This document shows positions 16,837 to 25,013 of a DNA stretch of 64,000 bases, one piece after another; positions within the stretch are counted from its first letter, which is position 1; every line of letters begins with the position of its first letter. A program made the translations under genes and the position numbers. The notes beneath the pieces are model-generated. The model searched no databases, was not told where the DNA came from, and was given only the letters and a program-made list of their open reading frames with translations. This DNA is from Nocardia lijiangensis NBRC 108240 (GTDB taxonomy: Bacteria; Actinomycetota; Actinomycetes; Mycobacteriales; Mycobacteriaceae): assembly GCF_001613045.1 (NCBI RefSeq), contig NZ_BDBP01000002.1:62001-126000 (forward strand), read 5' to 3'.

Positions 16837-18480
16837 ATGGCCGAAGCCACAGGGGCGGGTTCGCGCCCGCTGCTTGGTCGCATCTCGCTGCCGAATCTGG
16901 TGATCGCACAGGTGATCGGCCTGATCGCCGCGGTGATCGCACTGGTGGCAGGCCTCGGCGGGTGGCCAACGCTCGCCGTCGCCGTGGTCGTCGGCCTGCT
17001 TCCGCTGATCCCGATCGCCAAACGCACAGTGCTGGACTGGATCACGACCTGGTGGCGCTATCTCACCCGCCGCGACTACGAAATCGGCGACACCGTCGAC
17101 TTCCGCGGACCCGACGATCGCTCGCTCGGGCTGTACTGGGACGGCACCCGCGTGGTGACGGTGGTCGAGGTGCTGCCGCCCAAGGGCGGGTTGACCCGCA
17201 TCTCCAGCAGCACGGTGCTCGCCTCGCACCTGCTGCCGCTCCCGGAACTCGCCGCGTGCCTCACCCAGCACGACATCCTGCTCAGCGGCATCGACATCAT
17301 CAGCCACGGACACCGCAGCCGCGCGGGCACACCGGCGGGCAAGATCTACGAATCGCTGCTCGGCCCGCTGCCTGCCACCGCGCACCGGGCCGTCTGGCTG
17401 GCGATCAGCTTCGACGCGATCGCCAGCCCGGACGCCGCGGCGCGCCGCGGCGGCGGGAGCGAGGGTGCCTCGCGCGCGGTAACCATTGCGACGCAACGCA
17501 TCATGCGCGCGCTCGAGGACGCCGACTGCAGCGCGCGCATCCTCACCGCCCCCGAGATCCGCAAGGCCGTCCTGCAGATCACCGCGGGCTTCGATCCGCG
17601 CACCCTGACCCACCGCTGGCGCTACGCCGAGATCGGCAACGCCGTCAACATCGGCAGCGCGGTCGATCCGAAGCAGCTCGGCTCGGATCTGCTCGCGCAG
17701 TTGTGGGTCGCGCCCTCGCGCGGCACCACCGTCACCGTGCGACTGCGCCCCGGCAGCTCCGCCGAATCGGTGAGCATCGGCGCGGCTTGGCGGCTCACCG
17801 CCCGCGAACTGCCCGAGCGCGGCAAGCTCGCGGGCATGGTGTCGATGAACGGGCGCCACCGCGACAGCCTGCTCGCGCACCTGCCGCTGGCCGTGCCGGG
17901 ACTCGACGACACCGTGCCGATGACCGAGTACCCGATCGACGTGATCGGCGCGCTGCACCTGCCCTCCTCCGGATGCGGACAGCTCATCGGCTCCGACGAG
18001 AACAACCAGGGTGTGGCCGTCCGCATCATCGGTACCGGCATCTCGACGGTCTACGTGGCAGGCGAGCTCTACCTGGCGCAGCAGTTGGCGTTCCGCGCGC
18101 TGGCCGTCGGCGAGCGCATCCTGATCCGCACCGACCGGGCGCACGCCTGGGAGAACCTGGTGCAGACCATCGGCAACCCGGAACGCCTCGCCATCGCCGT
18201 CGAAACCCACCAGTCCGACGCGGGTTTCACCGCGACCGTGGTGGACGGGGTGCTCGCGCCTGCGCCGCACGCCGGTGTCACGACGATCTATGTGACCGGC
18301 GACCCGATGGGCTGGCCCGCGACCCGGCCGGACCTGTCCGTCCATCAGCCCGGCGCGATCGGCAACCACGTGGTGCTGCGCACCGGAACCGCGCAGGTGG
18401 ACCTCACCCTCGTCTCGATTCCGCGCGAGGCCACCTACATCGGGCATCCGCGCGGGCGCAGGCCCGTCGCCGCCCAGTGA
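16837..18480 (+). CDS. eccE: EccE, membrane component of ESX locus A
   Basis: A 547-residue protein. The ATG at 16837 follows GGGGGAC. Two membrane helices lie near residues 25-70 (VIAQVIGLIAAVIALVAGL and TLAVAVVVGLLPLIPIA). A long cytosolic/peripheral domain follows, with EccE-typical motifs (GLYWDGTRVVTVVEVLPP; LPLPELAACL; LLGPLPATAHRAVWLAI). EccE sits at the outside of the membrane complex and stabilises it. Its presence is notable because the ESX-4 loci of most mycobacteria lack eccE. It is last in its direction and ends 10 bp before a convergent gene. Confidence 0.92.
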   Translation: MAEATGAGSRPLLGRISLPNLVIAQVIGLIAAVIALVAGLGGWPTLAVAVVVGLLPLIPIAKRTVLDWITTWWRYLTRRDYEIGDTVDFRGPDDRSLGLYWDGTRVVTVVEVLPPKGGLTRISSSTVLASHLLPLPELAACLTQHDILLSGIDIISHGHRSRAGTPAGKIYESLLGPLPATAHRAVWLAISFDAIASPDAAARRGGGSEGASRAVTIATQRIMRALEDADCSARILTAPEIRKAVLQITAGFDPRTLTHRWRYAEIGNAVNIGSAVDPKQLGSDLLAQLWVAPSRGTTVTVRLRPGSSAESVSIGAAWRLTARELPERGKLAGMVSMNGRHRDSLLAHLPLAVPGLDDTVPMTEYPIDVIGALHLPSSGCGQLIGSDENNQGVAVRIIGTGISTVYVAGELYLAQQLAFRALAVGERILIRTDRAHAWENLVQTIGNPERLAIAVETHQSDAGFTATVVDGVLAPAPHAGVTTIYVTGDPMGWPATRPDLSVHQPGAIGNHVVLRTGTAQVDLTLVSIPREATYIGHPRGRRPVAAQ

Positions 18481-18490
18481 CGATCCGGCG

Positions 18491-19051
18491 TCAGCCGGGG
18501 TAGGGGTCGGCTGCCCTCGCGGCCCGCAAATGCCGGGCCCACCAGTCCAATTGGCGGAGCAGACGCTCGCTCGCGTCGATCGCCGCGCCGTCGGTGGGCG
18601 TGCCCGTGGCGTCGAACTGCCGCTTGGCCTGGTGGATGCTGACGGTTTCGCGGATGGAGACCATGTGGATCTCGGCGACCACCTGGCGGAGCTGTTCCAC
18701 CGCGCGCAGGCCGCCGGAGAGTCCGCCGTAGGAGACGAAACCGATGGGCTTGGCGCGCCATTCGCGCTTCGCGGTGTCGAACGCGGTCTTGAGCGAGGCC
18801 GGGTAGCCGTGGTTGTACTCCGAAGTGATCGCGACGAAGGCGTCGGCAGCGGCCAGCCTGTCCCGGTACGCCTGGGCTTCCGGGGTCTCGGTGAGATCCG
18901 TCGGGAGTGGCGTGTCGATGAGATCGATGACGCCGGTGTCGAATTCGGGCCTGGCCCGGACGACGCGCAGGAACCACTCGGCGACCACCGGAGCGAACCG
19001 CTCCGGGCGCACACTTGCCACGATGATTTCGAGCCGTACCGGGGTGTCCAC
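18491..19051 (-). CDS. NADPH-dependent FMN reductase family protein
   Basis: A 186-residue flavodoxin-like protein from the GTG at 19051; a longer frame begins upstream at 19114. Family motifs are IVASVRPERFAPVVAEW (FMN phosphate-binding loop), a central ITSEYNHGYPASLKTAFD segment that packs on the flavin, and YGGLSGG. Enzymes of this family use NAD(P)H to reduce FMN, quinones or azo compounds; the substrate cannot be told from sequence. It is convergent with eccE and sits upstream of nothing clearly related, so it is probably a stand-alone cytosolic enzyme. Confidence 0.88.
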   Translation of the reverse strand: MDTPVRLEIIVASVRPERFAPVVAEWFLRVVRARPEFDTGVIDLIDTPLPTDLTETPEAQAYRDRLAAADAFVAITSEYNHGYPASLKTAFDTAKREWRAKPIGFVSYGGLSGGLRAVEQLRQVVAEIHMVSIRETVSIHQAKRQFDATGTPTDGAAIDASERLLRQLDWWARHLRAARAADPYPG

Positions 19052-19159
19052 CGGGCGAGCGTAATGGACGCGGGCCGCCCACGGCCGGAGCGTGGCCGCG
19101 CACGCACTCCCCACGGCCCTGGAACACTGCCCGGCGGGGCACGGTGAACGCCGCGAACG

Positions 19160-20191
19160 TCAGCCCGCGGCAGCCACCTCCGCAGCGCCCCTCGCGAATT
19201 CGGCGAGCCCGTCGGCCGGGACCACCTGTGCGGTGAAATCCAGTGTGCGCCTGGCTCGTTCGGGGTCGGCGACGAAATGGCGCACGTCGTCGATCCGGTA
19301 CTGGCCGGTCACGATCGGCGACGGACCGCCGCGGGCCTTGGCCATGATGGACGCGACCTCCCAGAGCGTGATCGGGTGGCCGGAGGCGATGTTGAGCGGA
19401 ACGAAGCCGGGCAGCTGGCGCTCCACCGCGGCACGCGTCGCGGCGGCGGCATCGCGGACGTGCACGAAATCGCGCACCTGCCCGCCGTCCTCGAACACCC
19501 GCGGCGCCTCCCCCGCGTGCAGTTCCGCACGGAATCGGGTGGCCAGACCCGAGCGCGCGCCCGCGCCGTACAGGTTGTGGTAGCGCAACACGGTCACCGC
19601 CGCTCCGGTGCTCAGACCCCAGGCCAGCGCGTACTGTTCCTGGGCCGCCTTGCTCGCGGCGTAGAAGCTGCGAGGCCGCAGTGGCGCATCCTCGCCGACG
19701 CGCTCCCAGGTGAGTACCTCGCCGGTGCGCGGCGCGCGGTGGTCGAACATGCCGCGGTCCAGGTCGGTGCGCGAGCGCAGGCCGGGGAAGAACGGACCGC
19801 CGCGCACGCTGCGGTAGCGACCTTCGCCGTAGACGGTGACGGACGAGGCGAGCACCAGCCGCCGTACCCCGGCCTGGCTCATGGCCGCCAGCAGGATCGC
19901 GGTGCCGTGGTCGTTGTGCGTGGCGAACGCGGCGATGCCGGAGTCCGATTCCGTGCTCGGCTCGGTGACGGCCGCCAGGTGACAGACCGCGTCCGCGCCG
20001 CGCAGCAGCGGCGCGAGCCCGTCGGCGTCTCTGACATCCGTCCTGACGACGCCCTCGGGCGGCTCGGCGCCGGGCCCGTGCACGTCACCGAGCATCAGGT
20101 CGAGCGCGATCACCTCGTGCCCGGCGGCCGTCAGCGCGCCGCGCACGTGCGATCCGAGGAATCCGGCGGCCCCGGTGAGCAGTACTTTCAT
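19160..20191 (-). CDS. NAD-dependent epimerase/dehydratase (extended SDR)
   Basis: A 343-residue Rossmann enzyme from the ATG at 20191 (MKVLLTGAAGFLGSH). The dinucleotide motif TGAAGFLG, a catalytic Ser/Thr region (SSVTVYGEG), and the Tyr177-x3-Lys181 pair (YAASK) are present. The overall pattern matches nucleotide-sugar epimerases such as UDP-glucose 4-epimerase or GDP-mannose dehydratase relatives, including a HNLYGAGARSG substrate loop. The substrate is not assignable. It ends convergent-free, 72 bp downstream of the phosphorylase gene on the same strand, so the two may be cotranscribed. Confidence 0.88.
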   Translation of the reverse strand: MKVLLTGAAGFLGSHVRGALTAAGHEVIALDLMLGDVHGPGAEPPEGVVRTDVRDADGLAPLLRGADAVCHLAAVTEPSTESDSGIAAFATHNDHGTAILLAAMSQAGVRRLVLASSVTVYGEGRYRSVRGGPFFPGLRSRTDLDRGMFDHRAPRTGEVLTWERVGEDAPLRPRSFYAASKAAQEQYALAWGLSTGAAVTVLRYHNLYGAGARSGLATRFRAELHAGEAPRVFEDGGQVRDFVHVRDAAAATRAAVERQLPGFVPLNIASGHPITLWEVASIMAKARGGPSPIVTGQYRIDDVRHFVADPERARRTLDFTAQVVPADGLAEFARGAAEVAAAG

Positions 20192-20263
20192 CGCAGCCAC
20201 ACCCCGCCGCCCGCGGCCGGAACCCGGCCGATAGCGGCACGAACGTCGCACCGTCGCATACGG

Positions 20264-21073
20264 TTACGGTAGTGCGAAGGGCAGCGACACGCCGGTATGG
20301 ACACGGCACCGATCGCAGGTGTCGGTGCCGTCGATCGCCGCCACCGAGGCGCGGACGAGTTCCTTGAACGGGGCCAGGTTGCGCTTGAACTCGGCGAAGA
20401 CGTCGACGGCGTGCACGCCGGAGCCCTCCTCCAGTCCCGCGTCCAGGTCGGTCACCAACGCGACCGCGGCGTAGCACATTTCCAGCTCGCGGGCGAGCAC
20501 GGCCTCCGGGTGACCGGTCATGTTCACCAGGTCCCAGCCCTGACCGGCGAACCAGCGGCTCTCGGCGCGGGTGGAGAAGCGCGGGCCCTGCACCACGACC
20601 ATGGTGCCGCCCGCCTTCAGTGGCAGGGCGTCGACCTCGGACTTCACCACCGCGCGGCGCAATTCCTCGCAGTACGGATCGGCGAAGGAGACGTGCACGC
20701 CGCCGCCGTCGAAGTAGGTCTGTGGACGACCGGAGGTGCGGTCGACCAGCTGATCCGGCACCGCGACCGTGCCGGGCCCCCAGTCGGCGCGCAGGCTGCC
20801 CACCGCGCACGGCGCCAGGATCCGTCGCACGCCCAGCGAGCGCAGCGCCCACAGGTTGGCCTGGTACGGCAGCGTGTGCGGGGCGTATTCGTGCTGCTTG
20901 CCGTGCCGGGGCACGAAGGCCACCGGCCGTCCCTCGACCTCACCCACCGCGATCGGCGCGCTGGGCTTGCCGTACGGCGTGTCGACATCGACCTGGGTGG
21001 CGTCGTTGTCGAAGAAATCGTAGAAACCACTGCCGCCGATGACGGCGAGGGCGGGCCGGGGAAGCGAACTCAT
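20264..21073 (-). CDS. mtnP: S-methyl-5'-thioadenosine phosphorylase (MTAP/PNP family)
   Basis: A 269-residue member of the trimeric nucleoside phosphorylase family II, from the ATG at 21073. Motifs are the phosphate-binding GGSGFYDF near the N-terminus, PRHGKQHEYAPH, GSLRADWGPG, and the base-binding NMTGHPEAVLARELEM. It would cleave methylthioadenosine with phosphate to adenine and methylthioribose-1-phosphate, a step in methionine salvage. A specificity for other 6-amino/oxopurine nucleosides cannot be excluded. A much longer frame exists upstream, but the methionine before SSLPRPALAVIGG fits the family. It ends with CDRCRVHTG, a possible zinc-like Cys pair of unknown meaning. Confidence 0.9.
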   Translation of the reverse strand: MSSLPRPALAVIGGSGFYDFFDNDATQVDVDTPYGKPSAPIAVGEVEGRPVAFVPRHGKQHEYAPHTLPYQANLWALRSLGVRRILAPCAVGSLRADWGPGTVAVPDQLVDRTSGRPQTYFDGGGVHVSFADPYCEELRRAVVKSEVDALPLKAGGTMVVVQGPRFSTRAESRWFAGQGWDLVNMTGHPEAVLARELEMCYAAVALVTDLDAGLEEGSGVHAVDVFAEFKRNLAPFKELVRASVAAIDGTDTCDRCRVHTGVSLPFALP

Positions 21074-21203
21074 GGGCTCGATTCTTCCGTCCGCCCATCC
21101 CTCCCGCGCAACCGGGACCGGCCCGGGGAACCGACACGTGATCGAGCCCACTCGCCCGCGTCGGCAATGATAGGACGATTCATCGATCCAGCTGGAGGTG
21201 GTT

Positions 21204-22145
21204 GTGGCGCGCGCGGGCGTTTGGCTGACCGTGGCGAGCGGTCTGGCATTCGCCAGTTCCGGACCGCTCGCGAAATCCGTGCTCACCGCGGAATGGTCGC
21301 CCGGCGCGGTGCTGGCCGTGCGGCTGACGGGAGCGTCGGTGGTCATGCTCGTGCTCGCCGCGCTCGCCGAACCCGAAGGCCTGCGGGGCAGCGTGTGTCA
21401 TCTGCGCACCATCGGCGCGTTCGGCGTGATCGCGGTGGCGGGCGTGCAGGCGACGTTCTTCCTGTCGCTGGAGTACCTCCAAGTCGGGGTGTCGCTGATG
21501 ATCCAGTTCCTCGCGCCCATCGCGGTGATCGGCTGGGACTGGGCGGTGCGCGGGCGGAGGCCGTCGGACGCCACCCTGCTCGGCGCGGCCGTTGCGCTCT
21601 GCGGAGCCGCCCTGGTGATCGACGTTTTCGACGCGGGCGGGCTGAGTCTGCCCGGCTTGGGCTGGGCGGCGCTGTCCATGCTGTGCAATGCCGCGTTCTT
21701 CCTGCTTTCCGCGCGCACGTCGGACAGCCTGCGCCCGGTGGTGCTGCTCGGCACCGGCTTGACCGTGGCTGCGGCGACCAGTTGGACGCTCGGCGCGCTG
21801 ACCGTGCTGCCGATCCACTTCGGCGGCGCCACCGCCACGATGGCCGAACGCCACCTCCCGGCCTGGGTGGCCCTCGCGCTGCTGATTCTGCTCAGCACCG
21901 TGGTGGCCTACCTCTGCGGTGTGGCGGGCGCGGCGCGCATCGGGGCGACGCTCATGTCGCTGATCCTGTTGAGCGAGGTGCTGTTCGCGGTCGCGCTCTC
22001 CTGGCTGCTGCTCGGCGAGGCGGTGGCGCCGATCCAGTTGTTCGGCGCACTGCTCGTAATAGGTGGAATCGCGCTGGCCAGGTACGGTGCCGATCAGCGC
22101 GTGGCACGGCGCGGGGAGACCGCGCCCGGCCGCGCGCTGACCTGA
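21204..22145 (+). CDS. EamA/DMT-superfamily transporter
   Basis: A 313-residue protein with about ten membrane helices arranged as two EamA repeats, e.g. VWLTVASGLAFASSGPLAKS at the start and LLGEAVAPIQLFGALLVIGG at the end. GTG at 21204 is preferred because GGAGG at 21194-21198 is spaced 5 nt from it; an in-frame GTG at 21198 overlaps that site. Family members export amino acids, metabolites or drugs. The substrate is unknown. It is divergent from mtnP and is followed directly by the csoR promoter, which begins within the last codons of this gene. Confidence 0.88.
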   Translation: MARAGVWLTVASGLAFASSGPLAKSVLTAEWSPGAVLAVRLTGASVVMLVLAALAEPEGLRGSVCHLRTIGAFGVIAVAGVQATFFLSLEYLQVGVSLMIQFLAPIAVIGWDWAVRGRRPSDATLLGAAVALCGAALVIDVFDAGGLSLPGLGWAALSMLCNAAFFLLSARTSDSLRPVVLLGTGLTVAAATSWTLGALTVLPIHFGGATATMAERHLPAWVALALLILLSTVVAYLCGVAGAARIGATLMSLILLSEVLFAVALSWLLLGEAVAPIQLFGALLVIGGIALARYGADQRVARRGETAPGRALT

Positions 22146-22179
22146 CAACACGCCGGAACGGATGTACCCTAGGGGGGTA
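22142..22179 (+). promoter_or_regulatory. csoR promoter with overlapping CsoR-type operator
   Basis: CTGACA (22142-22147) and TACCCT (22165-22170) are 17 bp apart. The -10 is embedded in TACCCTAGGGGGGTA (22165-22179), a GC-tract palindrome with TACCC/GGGTA ends like the operators bound by CsoR/RcnR repressors. Binding would block RNA polymerase, so the downstream csoR gene should be self-repressed and released by metal. Confidence 0.8.
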
Positions 22180-22221
22180 TTAATGGAGAGAATCTTCCGG
22201 CAGGCAGCAAGGAGACAGTCG

Positions 22222-22557
22222 GTGACCACCCCGGACGCGAACATCACCAAAGACCAGCCGGACCACGACCACTCGGCACACGGCTACATCACCGCCAAGG
22301 ACGACTACCTCAAGCGCCTGCGCCGCATCGAGGGGCAGGCCCGCGGGTTGCAGCGGATGGTCGAGGAAGAGAAGTACTGCATCGATATCCTCACCCAGGT
22401 CTCCGCGATGACGAAGGCACTACAGGCCGTGGCGATGGGCCTGCTGGAGGATCACATCAGCCACTGCGTGGTGGACGCCGCCGTCGCAGGTGGCCCCGAG
22501 GCCCAGGCCAAGATCAAAGAAGCCACCGACGCGATCGCCCGCCTGGTGCGCTCCTGA
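22222..22557 (+). CDS. csoR: CsoR-family copper-sensing repressor
   Basis: A 111-residue all-helical DNA-binding protein. The GTG at 22222 follows AAGGAGA; upstream ATGs lie inside or just after the operator and are rejected. The copper ligand set of CsoR is complete: Cys53 (KYCIDIL), His78 and Cys82 (H-x3-C in DHISHC). The conserved LRRIEGQARGLQRM forms helix 1. A His-rich N-terminus (DHDHSAH) could add metal binding. Cu(I) binding is expected to release the protein from its operator just upstream. No copper ATPase or metallochaperone lies beside it in this window, so its targets beyond itself are unknown. Confidence 0.93.
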   Translation: MTTPDANITKDQPDHDHSAHGYITAKDDYLKRLRRIEGQARGLQRMVEEEKYCIDILTQVSAMTKALQAVAMGLLEDHISHCVVDAAVAGGPEAQAKIKEATDAIARLVRS

Positions 22558-22565
22558 TCGACGCG

Positions 22566-22630
22566 CATGCCTGCGCCTCGCCGGCGCTCGGCCCAGGCAT
22601 GCGCGAAGCGCGCTGGCACATGATTCGCTC
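22566..22630 (-). repeat. Decayed copy of the ~80-bp leader repeat
   Basis: The minus strand reads TGAGCGAATCATGTGCCAG... and ends GGCGAGGCGCAGGCATG, matching the copies at 11160-11317 and 56938-57018. The first 15 bases, including the leader ATG, are missing and the leader stop has become TGC, so the peptide frame is not intact. It abuts the 3' end of the TAXI gene, whose TGA lies inside the repeat. No gene starts at its right end. Confidence 0.75.
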
Positions 22631-23564
22631 ACCCGTGGCGCCGCCGGTAGGCCGCGGCCGCGCCGGGGTGCAGCGGGATGGGGCCGGTGCCGATCAACGA
22701 ACGCGCGTCCAGGAATTGGGTGCCCGCGGCCTCCGCCGGGACCAGCGCGTCCGGACGCCCGGCGAGCAGGTCGACGATCGCGGCGGCGGCCTCGTCCGAC
22801 AGCGCGGGCGACGCGAGCAGCAAGTTCGCCACGCCGACGGTGTGGATCGCGGAGGCCCCGGGATAGGCGTTGCCCGGGATCTCGACGCGATCGTAGATAT
22901 GTCCGTAGCGCTGGCGCAGCGGGGCGGCCAGCTCACCGAGATCCACCAGACGCATGCGCAGCGGCACCTCCAGCGCCGCGGTCGGCACGCCGCCCGCCCA
23001 CAGCAGCGCGTCGACCGCACCGGAGCGCAGGGCCACCGCGGCGTCGCGCAGCGGGCGATGCTCCACGATGACATCGGTCGCCGGATCCAACCCTGCGGCG
23101 AGCAGAATCCGCTCCCCCGTCAGCGCCGCGCCGGAGCCCTGGGCGCCCAGATTCACCCGCCTGCCCTGCAATTCGGCCACCCGGCGGACCCCGCTGTCCG
23201 CGCGCACGGCGAGCTGGAAGTAGTTCTCGTAGACCCGGCCGAGCGCGAGCACACCGCCCGGCGCGCCCCTGCTCGAATCCGCGAGTGCCAGACCGGCTTG
23301 CGCATCGCCCCTGGCCAGCATGGCGAGATTGTCCCGCGATCCAGAGGTGGCGACCGGCTCGATCCGCACCGTTCCCGCGTCGGCGGCCGCGGCGGCGAGC
23401 AGACGCGCGAACGCGTGATAGAAGCCGCCCACCTCACCCGAGGCCAACCGGACCACCGGCTCGTCCCCGGACCCGCACCCGGCGACACCCGCAGCGCCCG
23501 CGACACCCGCGGCGCCGATGGCCGCGAGCGCCAAGAACTTTCGCCTGTCCAGCCGACCCGTCAC
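22629..23564 (-). CDS. TAXI-family substrate-binding lipoprotein
   Basis: A 311-residue periplasmic-type binding protein of the TRAP-associated TAXI family. The GTG start overlaps the histidine kinase stop (GTGA). The N-terminus has a twin-arginine-like motif (DRRKFLA) and lipobox VAGC with Cys30, so it is probably a Tat-exported lipoprotein. Family motifs include RLASGEVGGFYHAFARLLA, VATSGSRDNLAMLARGDAQAGL and LNLGAQGSG-like RVNLGAQGSG. No TRAP membrane subunits are present nearby. Tight coupling to a sensor kinase suggests that it presents a ligand (perhaps a carboxylate) to the kinase rather than to a transporter. That role is inferred. Confidence 0.85.
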   Translation of the reverse strand: MTGRLDRRKFLALAAIGAAGVAGAAGVAGCGSGDEPVVRLASGEVGGFYHAFARLLAAAAADAGTVRIEPVATSGSRDNLAMLARGDAQAGLALADSSRGAPGGVLALGRVYENYFQLAVRADSGVRRVAELQGRRVNLGAQGSGAALTGERILLAAGLDPATDVIVEHRPLRDAAVALRSGAVDALLWAGGVPTAALEVPLRMRLVDLGELAAPLRQRYGHIYDRVEIPGNAYPGASAIHTVGVANLLLASPALSDEAAAAIVDLLAGRPDALVPAEAAGTQFLDARSLIGTGPIPLHPGAAAAYRRRHG

Positions 23565-24994
23565 GGCGCCACCACCGCCGGGAGACGTACGGCGATCGCG
23601 AGTCCCTGCGGAGCTACCGCGTCGACCGAAAGCACGCCACCGCGCGCCTGTGCCAGGGCCGCGGCAATCGGCAGACCTAGGCCGGAACCGCCTGCCTGCG
23701 CGGCAGAGCCGCGGAAGAACCGCGTGGTGAGCTTGTGGATCTCGTCGGCGGGCACGCCCCGGCCGTCGTCGCGCACCGTCACGGTGACCCACCCCGGCTC
23801 CATCCCGACGGACACCACGGTGTGCGCGCCGGATCCGGCATAGCGGTTCGAATTGCTCAGCGGCACATCGAGAATCTGCGCGAGAACATCCGCGGTCACC
23901 GCGACCTCGGCGGGCCGCCCCGGTTGCTCGGCGCGCAGCGACTGCCCCGCGGCGGCGAACGCGGAATGCCAGGCGTCGATGCGGTCTGCCACGACCTGTC
24001 CTGCGTCGCAACGGTGTTCCGCCGCACCCACCGCCGTAGCGAACGCGTCCCGCGTCTCCGCGACGGCGAGGGTGAGCAGACCGTCGAGCAGTGTGGTGAG
24101 CCGGTCCACCTCCGCGCTCGCGCCGCGGAAGGTGTCCGCGGCGGTCTGCGGAATCGCGTACTCGAGCGAATCCAGCCGGATGGTGAGGGCCGCCAGCGGA
24201 TTGCGCATCGCGTGGGCGGTGTCGGCCACCAGCTGACGTTGCGCCTCCGTCGAGTCGGCGACCGCCAGCGCCATGGCATCGAAGGACTCGGCGACTTCGC
24301 GCATTTCGGGTGGCCCGCCATAGTGGCGGGCGATCGAAGCGGGCGGCGCGTCCTCGCTGGCCTGCGGCGCGGACCGCGCCTTCGGCAGCGTCGCGGTCAA
24401 CTCGGCGACGGCCCGCGAGAGCGCAGCGAGCGGGCGCAGCACCCAGCGGCTCAGCGTCAGCGCGAGCAGTGTGAAGAGCACCATCGCTACGACACCGCCG
24501 ACGCCGATGATCAGCCACGCGTGGGTGATGTCGCGGCGCGCCTGCGCGGTGGACGCCTCGATGACGACGGCGCCGTTGACCTGCACCCCGGTCCCGACCG
24601 GTCGCGCGACGAGCAGCATCGGATCGCTCCACGGCATGAGCCGGTCGATCGGGTGCGGCCGCTGATTGCGCCGCGCGTCGGAGACCGCCGCGACGACGGC
24701 CGGATCAATGATGTCCACGCCCGCGTTGACCGCGGTCGCTCCGCGCGCGTCCACCACGAGCACGTTCTCGCCGTACAACTCGTGGTACCGCGCGACCTCC
24801 TCGGCCAGCGCGGCGTCGTTTCCCTCCAGCGCCACGGCGTCGGCGAGGGTGGCGAACCGATCCGCGTCACCGGAGCGGCCGAGCATCAGCTCCTGGGTCC
24901 GGCTCGTGGCGTAGGTCAGCGAGAGCGGCACCGCGAACGCGAGGACCGCGATCGCCGCGAACACCGTCAGCGCGGCAAGCAGTCTGCGCCGCAT
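23561..24994 (-). CDS. Sensor histidine kinase
   Basis: A 477-residue membrane kinase. Helix 1 lies at residues 5-28, an extracytoplasmic sensor at about 30-160, helix 2 at about 165-190, then a HAMP-like linker. The phosphoacceptor is His261 in DTAHAMRNPLAAL. The ATPase part has an N box (LSNSNRYAG, unusual for lacking the common LxDNA), G1 DDGRGVP, F box RFFRG, and G2 GSGLGLPI. The plan resembles TctE-type carboxylate sensors. It follows the response regulator by 19 bp and overlaps the TAXI lipoprotein gene by 4 bp, so all three should be made together. Confidence 0.93.
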   Translation of the reverse strand: MRRRLLAALTVFAAIAVLAFAVPLSLTYATSRTQELMLGRSGDADRFATLADAVALEGNDAALAEEVARYHELYGENVLVVDARGATAVNAGVDIIDPAVVAAVSDARRNQRPHPIDRLMPWSDPMLLVARPVGTGVQVNGAVVIEASTAQARRDITHAWLIIGVGGVVAMVLFTLLALTLSRWVLRPLAALSRAVAELTATLPKARSAPQASEDAPPASIARHYGGPPEMREVAESFDAMALAVADSTEAQRQLVADTAHAMRNPLAALTIRLDSLEYAIPQTAADTFRGASAEVDRLTTLLDGLLTLAVAETRDAFATAVGAAEHRCDAGQVVADRIDAWHSAFAAAGQSLRAEQPGRPAEVAVTADVLAQILDVPLSNSNRYAGSGAHTVVSVGMEPGWVTVTVRDDGRGVPADEIHKLTTRFFRGSAAQAGGSGLGLPIAAALAQARGGVLSVDAVAPQGLAIAVRLPAVVAP

Positions 24995-25013
24995 GACGTT
25001 CCGTCCTCCACGC

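Noticed and set aside
21074..21346. Long N-terminal extension of the methylthioadenosine phosphorylase
   Set aside because: The family begins a few residues before GGSGFY. The extension is low-complexity and crosses into the divergent EamA gene.
22162..22221. Upstream ATG starts for csoR
   Set aside because: They lie in or just after the promoter/operator and lack a ribosome site. GTG at 22222 follows AAGGAGA.
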